This document shows positions 15,221-25,762 of a stretch of 64,000 nucleotides of DNA, piece after piece (position 1 is the first letter of the stretch; each line of letters opens with the position of its first letter). Source of the stretch: Salininema proteolyticum (GTDB taxonomy: Bacteria > Actinomycetota > Actinomycetes > Mycobacteriales > Micromonosporaceae); assembly GCF_042685645.1 (NCBI RefSeq), contig NZ_JBHUNX010000001.1, positions 1,364,001 to 1,428,000 of the forward strand, written 5' to 3'. A program made the translations under genes and the position numbers. The notes under the pieces are model-generated. The model was not told the origin of the DNA, searched no databases, and saw only the letters and a program-made list of their open reading frames with translations.

Positions 15221-17665
15221 CTAGGACTCCTTTCCGGGAGAGCCGAGCAGGAGGGGGACCTTCTGGCCCCGTTCGGGCCGGAAGGCGATGTCGGGGTCGG
15301 GCACCCCGGGGGCGTTGGCGAAGCTGGTGAAACGCGCGAGTTTCTCAGGATCCTCCAAGACCCCCTTCCACTCGCATTCGTAGGATTCGACATGCCGCCG
15401 CATGATCTCGTCGAGGTCTGCGGCGATGCCGAGCCGGTCGTCGACGATGACCTCCCGCAGGTAGTCCAGGCCGCCGTCGAGGTCCTCGATCCAGGCGGCG
15501 GTGCGGGTCAGGCGGTCGGCGGTGGACATGTAGAAGGCGATGAACCGGTCGATCGTCCGAACCAGCCCCTCGTCGTCGAGGTCGGTGGCGAACAGCTCGG
15601 CGTGCCGGGGCTTGAAGCCGCCGTTGCCGCCGACGTAGAGGTTCCAGCCGGCCTCGGTCGCTATGACGCCGAAGTCCTTGGACCGCGCCTCTGCGCACTC
15701 GCGCGCGCAGCCGGAGACGGCGCCCTTGATCTTGTGCGGACTGCGCAGCCCGCGATAACGCAGTTCCAACAGGATGGCCATGCTGACGGAGTCCTGCACG
15801 CCGTAGCGGCACCACGTGGTCCCGACGCAGGACTTCACGGTGCGCACGGCCTTGCCGTAGGCGTGGCCGGACTCGAAGCCCGACTCCACCAGCCGGGCCC
15901 AGATGCGCGGCAGGTCCTCCAGGCGCGCGCCCAGCAGGTCGATGCGCTGCCCTCCGGTGATCTTCGTGTAGAGCTCGAAGTCGCGGGCGATCTCGCCGAT
16001 GACGATGAGCTTCTCCGGGGTGATCTCCCCGCCGGGCACGCGCGGGACGACCGAGTAGGTCCCGTTGCGCTGCATATTGGCGAGGAAGTGGTCGTTGGTG
16101 TCCTGCAGCGCGGCCTGCTCGCCGTGGAGGATGTGCCCCTGGGAGAGGCTCGCGAAGATCGAGGCCGCCGCCGGCTTGCACAGCTCGCAGCCGGCTCCGG
16201 TGCCGTACTGGGCGATCAGCTCGCTGAAGGTGGATATGCCGGTGACGCGGACGATGTCGAACAGCTCGGCCCGCGTCTGCGGGAAGTGCTCGCAGACGCT
16301 GCGCGAGACCTCCACGCCGGACTCGGAGAGGAGCTGTTTGAGCATGGGCACGCACGAACCGCACCCGGTGCCGGCGTTCGTGCAGTCCTGGAGCTCTCCG
16401 ACCGTCCCGCACCCGCCGGCGATCGCCTCGGTGACGGTCCCCTTGGTGACGGCGTTGCAGGAGCAGACCTGCGCGCTCGCGGGCATCTCGGCCTCGGCGG
16501 CGCCGTCGGAGAGCAGGTCGGCGAGCTTGGCGGGGGGCTTGGACCCCACCGACGCGCGCAGCAGGGCGTAGGGGCCGTTGTCGCCGACGAGCATGCCGCC
16601 CAGGAGGGTCTCGGCGTCGTCGGAGAGGACGAGTTTGGCGTAGAGGCCCGCGGTGGGGTCGAAGTAGGTGGAGTGGAGGGGGCCGTCCATGGCCCCGAAC
16701 TGGGCGACGTCCACGCCCAGGAGCTTCAGCTCGGTCGAGGTGTCGGCGCCGGGGAAGGAGGCGTCCTCGCCGCGCAGGGAGGCCGCGACGGCCTCGGCCA
16801 TCTGGTAGCCGGGGGCCACCAGCCCGTAGCAGACGCCGTCGACCGCTGCGACCTCGCCGACGGCCAGGACGTCGGGGTCCGAGGTGCGGCAGCGGTCGTC
16901 GACCGCGACTCCACCGCGCTCTCCCATGGCGAGTCCAGCCTCGCGCGCCAGTTCGTCGCGGGGGCGGACGCCGGCGGCGAACACGACCATGTCGGTGCCG
17001 ATCTCGCGTTCGGATCCGGCGGTGACGACGAGGCCGGAGTCGCCCTCCGCGATCCGTTCGGCGCCGGTTCCGCAGAGGACCTCGATGCCCAACTCCTCGA
17101 TCGAGCGGCGCAGGAGACCGCCGCCCGTCTCGTCGAGCTGGCGGGCCATGAGCCACGGGGCGAACTCGAGGATGGTGACGTCCAGTCCCATGCACCGCAG
17201 GGCGTTGGCCGCCTCCAGGCCGAGGAGCCCGCCGCCGATGACGACGCCGTGGCCCTTTCCCTCGGCGTGGGCCTTGATCCGTTCGACGTCCTCGACCGTC
17301 CGGTAGACGAAGACGCCGGGGGAGTCGACGCCCTCGACGGGCGGGACGAAGGAGTACGACCCGGTGGCGAGGACGAGTTTGTCGTAGGGGAAGGAGCGCT
17401 CCCCGGCGGTCACGGTCCGGGCCTCGCGGTCGATCCCCTCGACCCGGGCGCCCGTGTGGAGGGCGGCCGCCGCGTTGTCCCACGGCAGGGCGAGGTCTCC
17501 GGGGCTCTTGCCGTCGAACAGCTCCGAGAGGTGGACGCGGTCGTAGGCGCCGTGCTCCTCCTCGCCGAGGACGTCGACGTGCCAGTCGCTCCCGGCCATC
17601 GCGTTGGCCAGCTTCCGGCCGACCATGCCGTCGCCGACGACGACCAGTCTGGGCTTATTGCTCAT
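15221..17665 (-). CDS. nirB: Nitrite reductase [NAD(P)H] large subunit NirB
   Basis: 814-aa cytosolic siroheme enzyme reducing nitrite to ammonium. N-terminal FAD/NAD domains begin LVVVGDGMVGRKLANAMAG and VVIGGGLLGLEAANAL. A BFD-like [2Fe-2S] domain has CSCNAVTKGTV and GTGCGSC. The C-terminal ferredoxin-like and siroheme domain carries CVGTTWCRYG and GAVSGCARECAEAR, whose cysteines bind the [4Fe-4S]-siroheme centre. ATG at 17665 follows AAAGGAA by 7 nt. It precedes nirD by 3 nt, so the two subunits are translated together. Confidence 0.96.
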   Translation of the reverse strand: MSNKPRLVVVGDGMVGRKLANAMAGSDWHVDVLGEEEHGAYDRVHLSELFDGKSPGDLALPWDNAAAALHTGARVEGIDREARTVTAGERSFPYDKLVLATGSYSFVPPVEGVDSPGVFVYRTVEDVERIKAHAEGKGHGVVIGGGLLGLEAANALRCMGLDVTILEFAPWLMARQLDETGGGLLRRSIEELGIEVLCGTGAERIAEGDSGLVVTAGSEREIGTDMVVFAAGVRPRDELAREAGLAMGERGGVAVDDRCRTSDPDVLAVGEVAAVDGVCYGLVAPGYQMAEAVAASLRGEDASFPGADTSTELKLLGVDVAQFGAMDGPLHSTYFDPTAGLYAKLVLSDDAETLLGGMLVGDNGPYALLRASVGSKPPAKLADLLSDGAAEAEMPASAQVCSCNAVTKGTVTEAIAGGCGTVGELQDCTNAGTGCGSCVPMLKQLLSESGVEVSRSVCEHFPQTRAELFDIVRVTGISTFSELIAQYGTGAGCELCKPAAASIFASLSQGHILHGEQAALQDTNDHFLANMQRNGTYSVVPRVPGGEITPEKLIVIGEIARDFELYTKITGGQRIDLLGARLEDLPRIWARLVESGFESGHAYGKAVRTVKSCVGTTWCRYGVQDSVSMAILLELRYRGLRSPHKIKGAVSGCARECAEARSKDFGVIATEAGWNLYVGGNGGFKPRHAELFATDLDDEGLVRTIDRFIAFYMSTADRLTRTAAWIEDLDGGLDYLREVIVDDRLGIAADLDEIMRRHVESYECEWKGVLEDPEKLARFTSFANAPGVPDPDIAFRPERGQKVPLLLGSPGKES

Positions 17666-17677
17666 GCGGATTCCTTT

Positions 17678-17709
17678 CGGTGCGGGCTCAGGTCGGTGCG
17701 GGCTCAGGC
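17678..17709. repeat. 16-bp tandem duplication spanning a stop codon
   Basis: Two head-to-tail copies of CGGTGCGGGCTCAGG(T/C), at 17678-17693 and 17694-17709. The second copy contains the stop codon of the FAD-dependent oxidoreductase gene; the first lies in the 38-bp gap before nirB. A short slippage duplication. Confidence 0.7.
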
Positions 17710-19065
17710 CTTCGCCGGCTCGGCGGCGGTGCGGCAGAACGCGGCGACGTCGGCGCGGCAGGTGCCGCACCCGGTCGTGGCGGCGGTCGCGGCGGCCAGG
17801 TCCTCGACCGTGCGGCAGCCCTCGCCGTGGGCGGACTTCAGGTCCCCGAGGGTGACGTTGTTGCACCGGCACACGAGGCTCTCGTCGGAGGACTCGGCGG
17901 CGCGGGGGGTCTCGAAGCGGCCCAGGAGGAGCGAGCGCCGGTTGGCGGGCAGGGGAGCGCCCGTGTCGTACAGTTCGACGATCTCGCCGACCGACGGGTT
18001 GTCGCCGACGAGGACGGCCCCGGCCAGGCGGCCGTCGGCCACGGCGAGGCGCGCGTAGGTGTTGTTGGCCGGGTCGGCGAAGGACACGGCCTCGTCGGCC
18101 CGGACCGTCCCCATGGCGGCGAGCTCGATGCCCTTGGCCTTGAGGCGGAGGATGGGGTCGGAGCCGGTGAAGCGCGGCTCGTCGGGGTCGGACATGAGGT
18201 ACGCGGCCACGACGTCGGCCTGCTCCCACGCCGGCTCCACGAGGCCGTAGGCGATGCCCTCGTGCTCGGCGCAGTCGCCTATGGCGAAGACGCCCTCGGC
18301 GGAGGTGCGGCAGTGGTCGTCGATGACGACGCCGCGCCCGACCTCGAGGCCGGCGTCGGCGGCCAGTCCGGTGTTCGGCGCGACTCCGCAGGAGACGACG
18401 AGGAAGTCGCCCTCGACCGCCCGCCCGTCGGCCAGGTGCAGGGCGACTCCGTCGGAGGAGGCCTCGACCCGTGCGGTCATGGCGTCGCAGACGCTCTCGA
18501 CGCCGAGTTCGGCGTAGGCGCGGCGGACCATCTCGCCGCCGTCCGGGTCGACCTGGCGTTCCAACAGGTGCGGGGCGGCGTGGACGACGGTGACGGCCAG
18601 GCCCGAGGCGGCCAGGCCGCGGGCGGCCTCCAGCCCCAGGAGTCCGCCGCCGAGGACGACGGCCCTGCCGGAGCGGGACGCGGCGGTCTTGATCGCCTCG
18701 GCGTCCTCGATGTCGCGCAGGGTGAAGACCCGCTCGGCCTCCCTGTCGAGGCCCGGGATCGGGGGCAGCACCGGCCGCGCCCCGGTGGCGAGCACGACCG
18801 CGTCGAACTCCTCCCCGTCGACCGTCAGCGACTCGGCGTCCAGCACGGCCGCCTCGGTCGACGTCCGCAGGTCCACCGACCCGGGAAGGGACGGCAGGGT
18901 GATCGACTCGCGGGTCCCGGTGCCGCCCACGTACTCCGAGAGGAGCACCCGGTTGTAGGCCGCGGAGGCCTCGGCGGCGAACACCGTCACCGCCATGCCG
19001 GCCTCCGCGGTGCGGCGCGCCAGCCGTGATCCCGCCATTCCGTTTCCAATGACCGCCAAGCGCAT
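17704..19065 (-). CDS. FAD/NAD(P)-dependent oxidoreductase with BFD-like domain, nitrate reductase electron-transfer subunit (NasB-like)
   Basis: 453 aa. Residues ~1-310 are the two-dinucleotide-binding fold: MRLAVIGNGMAGSRLARR for FAD, RAVVLGGGLLGLEAARGLAA for NAD(P)H, and GVFAIGDCAEHEG closing the FAD site. The C-terminus (~375-450) is a BFD-like [2Fe-2S] domain with CRCNNVTLGDL, TTGCGTCRADV and AFCRT. It looks like the N-terminal half of NirB without siroheme and matches the NasB-type partner that feeds electrons to the nitrate reductase next door. GGGAGG lies 6 nt before the ATG. The 106-bp gap to the reductase gene includes GTAAC and GAAAC words on the minus strand, possible nitrogen-regulator sites. 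Confidence 0.9.
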   Translation of the reverse strand: MRLAVIGNGMAGSRLARRTAEAGMAVTVFAAEASAAYNRVLLSEYVGGTGTRESITLPSLPGSVDLRTSTEAAVLDAESLTVDGEEFDAVVLATGARPVLPPIPGLDREAERVFTLRDIEDAEAIKTAASRSGRAVVLGGGLLGLEAARGLAASGLAVTVVHAAPHLLERQVDPDGGEMVRRAYAELGVESVCDAMTARVEASSDGVALHLADGRAVEGDFLVVSCGVAPNTGLAADAGLEVGRGVVIDDHCRTSAEGVFAIGDCAEHEGIAYGLVEPAWEQADVVAAYLMSDPDEPRFTGSDPILRLKAKGIELAAMGTVRADEAVSFADPANNTYARLAVADGRLAGAVLVGDNPSVGEIVELYDTGAPLPANRRSLLLGRFETPRAAESSDESLVCRCNNVTLGDLKSAHGEGCRTVEDLAAATAATTGCGTCRADVAAFCRTAAEPAKA

Positions 19066-19171
19066 GGGCAGCCTCCCTTCCCGTCGTGCCGATGTGGGCC
19101 CATCGTGGGCCCCCGGCGTTAAACGCGCGCACCGGAGATGTTTCGCGGATGCTAAATGATTCGATCGTTCG

Positions 19172-21195
<2,024 letters not shown>

Positions 21196-21196
<1 letters not shown>

Positions 21197-22656
21197 CAGA
21201 CCCTCGCCTCGGCCAGGGAGGGTGCGGCGGAGGTGAAGACGCGCCGCTGGTAGTGCCACCAGTTGACGCCGCCGAGGACCGCGTAGGCGGCGCAGAAGGC
21301 GAGGAGCGCGCCGGCGACCGAGCCGGTGCGGTCGTAGCTGGCGCTCAGGGCCTGGTTGATGGCGAATCCGCCGAGGGCGCCGGCGAAGGAGACCCAGCCG
21401 AGGGCGGCGGCCGTCAGGCGCTTGACCGTCGCCGGGTCGCGGCCTGTGAGCGAGGCGGTGAAGATGGCCGGGATGGACCGGTAGGCCGATCCGTTGGCGA
21501 TGCCGGAGGCGCAGAAGAGGACCATGAACGCCGCGAAGAACGCGGCGAAGGACCCCGCCGAGACGCTCCACAGGGCCAGCAGCGCGGAGCCTCCCATGAC
21601 GGCGAAGCAGGTGCCGGTGATGGGGGCTCCTGCGTACTTGTCGGCGAGCCAGCCGCCGGCGGGGCGGGTCAGCGAGCCCAGCAGCGGGCCGAGGGCCGCC
21701 AGCCACAGGGAGGCGAACTGGGGGAACTCCAGGCGGGCGACCAAGGGGAAGGCGAAGGAGTAGCCGATGAAGGAACCGAAGGTGCCCACGTAGACGAGGG
21801 CCATGACCCAGGTGTGCTTCTCCTTCAGGGCGGGCAGCTGGTCGCTCAGGCGGGCCTTGGCGACCGAGAGGTTGTCCATGCCCCACCAGGCTCCGGCGGC
21901 GGCGACGAGGGCGAGCAGTCCCCAGAACACGGGGACGTTGTAGAGCCAGACGCGCCCTTCGTCGGTGAGGGACCCGGCGCCCAGGACGCCGAGGCCTATG
22001 AGGAACGGCCCGGTCAGCTGGACGGAGGAGACGCCGATGTTGCCTCCGGCGGCGTTGACGCCCAGGGCCGTGCCGCGCAGCCGTTCGGGGTAGAAGTAGG
22101 AGATGTTGGCCATGGAGGAGGCGAAGTTGCCCCCGCCGAGCCCGGCCAGGGCGGCGGTGAGGGCGAAGGCGCCGAAGGGCGTGTCGGGACTCGACAGGCA
22201 CCACACGAGCATTCCGGTGGGCAGTAGGAGGACCAGCGCGGAGAAGACCGTCCAGTTGCGGCCGCCGAAACGGGCCACGGCGGTGGTGTAGGGGAGGCGC
22301 AGGATCGATCCGACGAGGTTGGGCAGGGCGACGAGCCAGAACAGCTGGGCGGTGGAGAAGCCGTAGCCGGCCGCGGCCAGGTAGGGGACGACGATGGAGA
22401 ACATGACCCACACCGAGAATCCGACGTGCTCGGCCAGGACCGACCAGGCCAGGTTGCGCCGGGCGACGGAGCGGCCGCCGGCCTCCCACCGGGCGCGGTC
22501 GTCGGGGTCCCAGTCGGCGATCCAGCGTCCCTTCGCCGGACGGGCGGGTTGGCGGACGCCCCTCCCTTCGGAGGGGGCCGGACGGGTGCCGCCTCCCTGC
22601 CGCTGTCCTTCGGCTGGCCCGGTCCGCTCCTGCGGTGTTCTCTCTGCGGTACTCAT
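21196..22656 (-). CDS. narK: Nitrate/nitrite transporter, NarK/NasA-type MFS
   Basis: About 486 aa, 12 predicted membrane helices. Signature segments include RNLAWSVLAEHVGFSVWVMF, GGGNFASSMANISYFYPERLRGTALG (the nitrate-signature glycine-rich region) and a second glycine-rich stretch GNGSAYRSIPAIF-like near residue 400. A 60-residue Pro/Arg-rich cytoplasmic N-terminus precedes helix 1. ATG at 22656 (MSTAERTPQ) is chosen over an in-frame TTG at 22686. It is the first gene of the nitrate and cofactor block, coupled to nasC. Confidence 0.92.
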
Positions 22657-22711
22657 CCGGACAGCGTCGCCGCCGGGCTTTTCCAACGCGTCGCGCTCGC
22701 GTGGCGCGCGG

Positions 22712-22845
22712 GTAACTTCCCTCCGCCGTCCTGTTACGAACGGAGACGCTCCGGGCGGGTCCTGTTACGGGGGTGTAAAGGCATGCGCGGCACGCGGAGA
22801 CGAACGACGGGAGAAGTTGTGCCGCGGATCACCGCTCTGTTACGG
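22712..22845. promoter_or_regulatory. GTTAC-repeat region between narK and the SLC13 gene, possible GlnR sites
   Basis: The 249-bp divergent gap (22657-22905) contains GTAAC at 22712 and three copies of CTGTTACG at 22731, 22762 and 22837, the last two extended as CTGTTACGGnGGTGT. Actinobacterial GlnR boxes are built from GTnAC / GAAAC words at about 11- or 22-bp spacing; here the first two are 21 bp apart. Nitrogen control of the nitrate genes is therefore plausible, but the spacing is irregular. Confidence 0.4.
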
Positions 22846-22905
22846 TGGTGTGGCCCGAACTCGTGTTCGACTTGTTCCGTGTCAAACCTAGTGGAAAGTC
22901 CTCCC

Positions 22906-24441
22906 GTGTCAACGAAGACCGAGACTCCGGCCGACGCACCGGCCGAGACGGCCCGCGAGCCGCGCCACCGGATCATAGGGCTCACAGCCGGACCGATCGC
23001 CGCCGTCCTCACCTACCTGGTCCTGCCCGACAGCCTCAACCCCGCCGGGCAGTTCGTCGCCTCCGTCGCCGTCCTCATGGCCGTATGGTGGATGACCGAG
23101 GCGATCCCCTTGGCCGCCACCGCCCTCCTCCCGCTGGTCATCCTCCCCTTCACGCCCGTCGTCGAGATCGGCGAGGACGGGACCGCCACCGTCACCGCCG
23201 ACCGCGTCGGCGTCGCGGCGATCGCGCCGTCCTACGGCCACAAGATCATCTTCCTCTTCCTCTCCGGATTCGTCATAGCCCTGGCGATGCAGAAGTGGAA
23301 CCTCCACCGGCGCTTCGCCCTCGCCGTGATCAGCCGCGTGGGCTCCCGGTCGACGGCCATCGTCGGCGGCTTCATGCTCGCCTGCGCCCTGCTCTCGATG
23401 TGGGTGTCCAACACCGCCACCACGCTCATCCTCCTCCCCGTCGCGCTCGCGGTCATCGGCCTGGCCTCCGTCGACGGGCGCCAGGACCGCAAGTTCGCCA
23501 CCGCGCTGCTGCTGGGCGTCGCCTACGCCGCCTCGATCGGCTCCGTCGGCACCGTCATCGGCACCCCGCCCAACGCCCTGCTCTCCGCCTACCTCTCCGA
23601 AGAGCACGGCATCGAGATCGGCTTCTTCCAGTGGATGACCTTCGGCGTCCCCCTCGCCCTGGCGATGCTCGCGGCCGCCTGGCTCATCCTCACCCGCGTC
23701 TACCGCCCCGAGACGAAGCGGATCGGCGCCGGACGCGACGCCATCCGCCGGGAGCTGCGCGAGATGGGGCGGATGACGCGGCCGGAGTGGACGGTCCTCG
23801 TCGCCTTCGCCACCGCCGCGGTCTCCTGGATCACCTTCGGCGCCCTCAAACAGAACGACGCCTTCGCCGAGGCCAATCCGTGGGTGAGCTACATGGACGA
23901 CACGGTCATCGGTATGGCCGTGGCAGTGGCGCTCTTCGTCGTTCCCGTCGGCGGCGCCAAGCGCGCCATCGACTGGGACGCCATGAGGGAGCTGCCGTGG
24001 GGCATCCTCCTCCTCTTCGGAGGCGGGCTCGCCCTCTCCGGCCAGTTCGGGGCCTCCGGGCTCTCCGGCTGGATCGGCGAACAGGTCTCGGGGCTGAAAG
24101 GCGTCCCGACCTTCCTGGTCGTCCTCGTGGTCGTCGCGATCGTCCTGCTCCTGACCGAGCTGACGAGCAACACCGCCGTCACCAACACCTTCCTCCCGGT
24201 CATGGCCGGCGTGGCCATGGGCCTCGACCTGCCGGTGCTCACCCTCCTGGTGCCCACGGCCCTGGCCGCGAGCATGGCGTTCATGCTGCCAGTCGCCACC
24301 CCGCCCAACGCCATCGCCTTCGGCTCGGGCAAGATCTCCATCTCCCAGATGGTGCGCGGCGGCGCGGCGGTCAACGTCACCGCGATCGTGATGATCATGG
24401 CGGCCATGTACTCCGTCATCGGCTGGGCGCTGGGAGTCTAG
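22906..24441 (+). CDS. SLC13/DASS family anion symporter
   Basis: About 511-aa membrane carrier of the divalent-anion:Na+ symporter family, with di- or tricarboxylates or similar anions as likely substrates. Both family repeats are seen: MWVSNTATTLILLPVALAV and ELTSNTAVTNTFLPVMAGV (paired SNT motifs that bind carboxylate and Na+), plus GTPPNALLSAYL and ATPPNAIAFGSG. The N-terminus is a hydrophilic Thr/Ala-rich tail. GTG at 22906 follows GTGGAAAG by 8 nt; a GTG at 22891 is an alternative. Divergent from narK, so regulation may be shared. Confidence 0.9.
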   Translation: MSTKTETPADAPAETAREPRHRIIGLTAGPIAAVLTYLVLPDSLNPAGQFVASVAVLMAVWWMTEAIPLAATALLPLVILPFTPVVEIGEDGTATVTADRVGVAAIAPSYGHKIIFLFLSGFVIALAMQKWNLHRRFALAVISRVGSRSTAIVGGFMLACALLSMWVSNTATTLILLPVALAVIGLASVDGRQDRKFATALLLGVAYAASIGSVGTVIGTPPNALLSAYLSEEHGIEIGFFQWMTFGVPLALAMLAAAWLILTRVYRPETKRIGAGRDAIRRELREMGRMTRPEWTVLVAFATAAVSWITFGALKQNDAFAEANPWVSYMDDTVIGMAVAVALFVVPVGGAKRAIDWDAMRELPWGILLLFGGGLALSGQFGASGLSGWIGEQVSGLKGVPTFLVVLVVVAIVLLLTELTSNTAVTNTFLPVMAGVAMGLDLPVLTLLVPTALAASMAFMLPVATPPNAIAFGSGKISISQMVRGGAAVNVTAIVMIMAAMYSVIGWALGV

Positions 24442-24509
24442 CCGCCGGGCCGTTCCGGGGCGGCCGAACCGCCGGGAACGGGCTCGGCCGACGTCCGACC
24501 TAGGACACA

Positions 24510-24544
24510 GAAGAGGCCCGGGGCGCGATGCCCCGGGCCTCTTC
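24510..24544. terminator. Terminator between convergent SLC13 and lipoprotein genes
   Basis: Perfect 15-bp stem GAAGAGGCCCGGGGC with a 5-nt loop, followed on the plus strand by CTTAG. It lies 66 bp after the SLC13 stop and 10 bp after the convergent lipoprotein stop. Confidence 0.8.
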
Positions 24545-24553
24545 CTTAGCGTC

Positions 24554-25612
24554 TCAAGAGAAGTCGAGAGAGAACTTCACCGGGTCCTTGCCCTTCGTCA
24601 GCGACATGGTGACGCCCTGGGCCTCCCACTTCGCCGACTGCGGCGGCGTGAACGCGAAGTCGAACTCCAGCGCCGAGGGAGGGACCTCGTAGGTGATCTC
24701 GTAGTCCCGGAACGTCGAGCCCTGCTCGGTGGCCTTCTCGGCCTCCACCGACACGGGCTCGATCTTCTCCCCGTCGTGCTCGACGGTGAAGTCGGGCTCG
24801 TCGCCGGCCGACCAGACCAGCTCCCACTCCTCGTCGCTCTCGAACCAGCTGAAGCCGACCGTCAACAGCGCCTTGCCGTCGTCGGCCAGCCACCCCTCCT
24901 CGACGCGGAAGACCTGGCGTTCGACCGCCGCGCTGTAGAAGACCGTGACCGCGCCGGTGTACTCGTAGGAGGAGTCCGAGGCGTAGAACTCCGCGTCGAT
25001 GGGAACGCGCTCCGACTGCTTCGAGGTGAGCTTGCCGTGGTAGAGCGCCTCGATGACGCCCTCGCGCTCGCCGCTGCGGGGGTCGATGGCGAAGACGTGG
25101 CCGTTGTCGTTGACCTCCACGCGCATCTCCGGCTCGCCCGAGCCGACCCACGCGTACAGGTCGCCCGGCTCGGGCCCGGCGTTCTCCTCGGTCCACGACT
25201 TCGGCCCGATGGTGACCGTCGCGGTCAGCCCGGTCGGCGGCGTTCCCGGGTAGAGCGGCTGGGCCCCACCGGGGTCGCCGAAGCGCAGGAAGGAGACGGA
25301 CGTCCCCTCGGGGATGGGAAGGGCGGTCTCGTCGATACCGGCCTCGGCCAGGGACTCGACCTCGCCGACGCAGTCGACGGCGAGGGAGAAGTAGGCGCCC
25401 ACCAGGGTGGCCTCGTCGCCCTCGACGGGGCGTTCGGCGTCGTCGCACAGCGACCCGTCCGAACCGGAGACGGAGTAGTGGGAGCCGGGGGTGACGTGCA
25501 GCCGGCCGGCGATCTCCTGGCCGCAAGCGGTGAGCAGGAGGAGCACGGCGGCGCTGAGCAGGGTGAGCGGGAGTGGGCGAGGAGCTTTATCCCGTGTCGG
25601 CAAGGGGGACAT
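24554..25612 (-). CDS. Putative lipoprotein of unknown function
   Basis: 352 aa. The N-terminus is a type II signal peptide: basic residues, LPLTLLSAAVLLLLTACG with lipobox LTAC, so it should be anchored on the outer face of the membrane. The remainder is soluble, acidic and beta-rich, with no known catalytic motif; Trp/Tyr-rich segments (DEEWELVWSAGDEPDFTVEH) recur toward the C-terminus. I do not recognise a family. Its ATG lies 6 nt from TAAACT, so it seems leaderless and monocistronic. Confidence 0.8.
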   Translation of the reverse strand: MSPLPTRDKAPRPLPLTLLSAAVLLLLTACGQEIAGRLHVTPGSHYSVSGSDGSLCDDAERPVEGDEATLVGAYFSLAVDCVGEVESLAEAGIDETALPIPEGTSVSFLRFGDPGGAQPLYPGTPPTGLTATVTIGPKSWTEENAGPEPGDLYAWVGSGEPEMRVEVNDNGHVFAIDPRSGEREGVIEALYHGKLTSKQSERVPIDAEFYASDSSYEYTGAVTVFYSAAVERQVFRVEEGWLADDGKALLTVGFSWFESDEEWELVWSAGDEPDFTVEHDGEKIEPVSVEAEKATEQGSTFRDYEITYEVPPSALEFDFAFTPPQSAKWEAQGVTMSLTKGKDPVKFSLDFS

Positions 25613-25618
25613 GCCGAC

Positions 25619-25624
25619 AGTTTA
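25619..25624 (-). promoter_or_regulatory. Leaderless -10 element of lipoprotein gene
   Basis: TAAACT on the minus strand, separated by exactly 6 nt from the ATG at 25612. Confidence 0.5.
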
Positions 25625-25762
25625 TAGCATTCCCCGTCCCGGTCCGCCACCGCCGATGCCCCGCCCCACCCCGTTCACCGGCGTATCCTTCCGCCGCAAG
25701 GCGAGTCGCGGGGCGACCGGGACGGAGGGGCGCCGCCTTTCGCGCCGCACGGACCCTCGTCC

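Noticed and set aside
14891..18058. 1055-codon plus-strand frame opposite nirB
   Set aside because: Antisense frame across two real genes and their gap; composition and lack of motifs mark it as a shadow.
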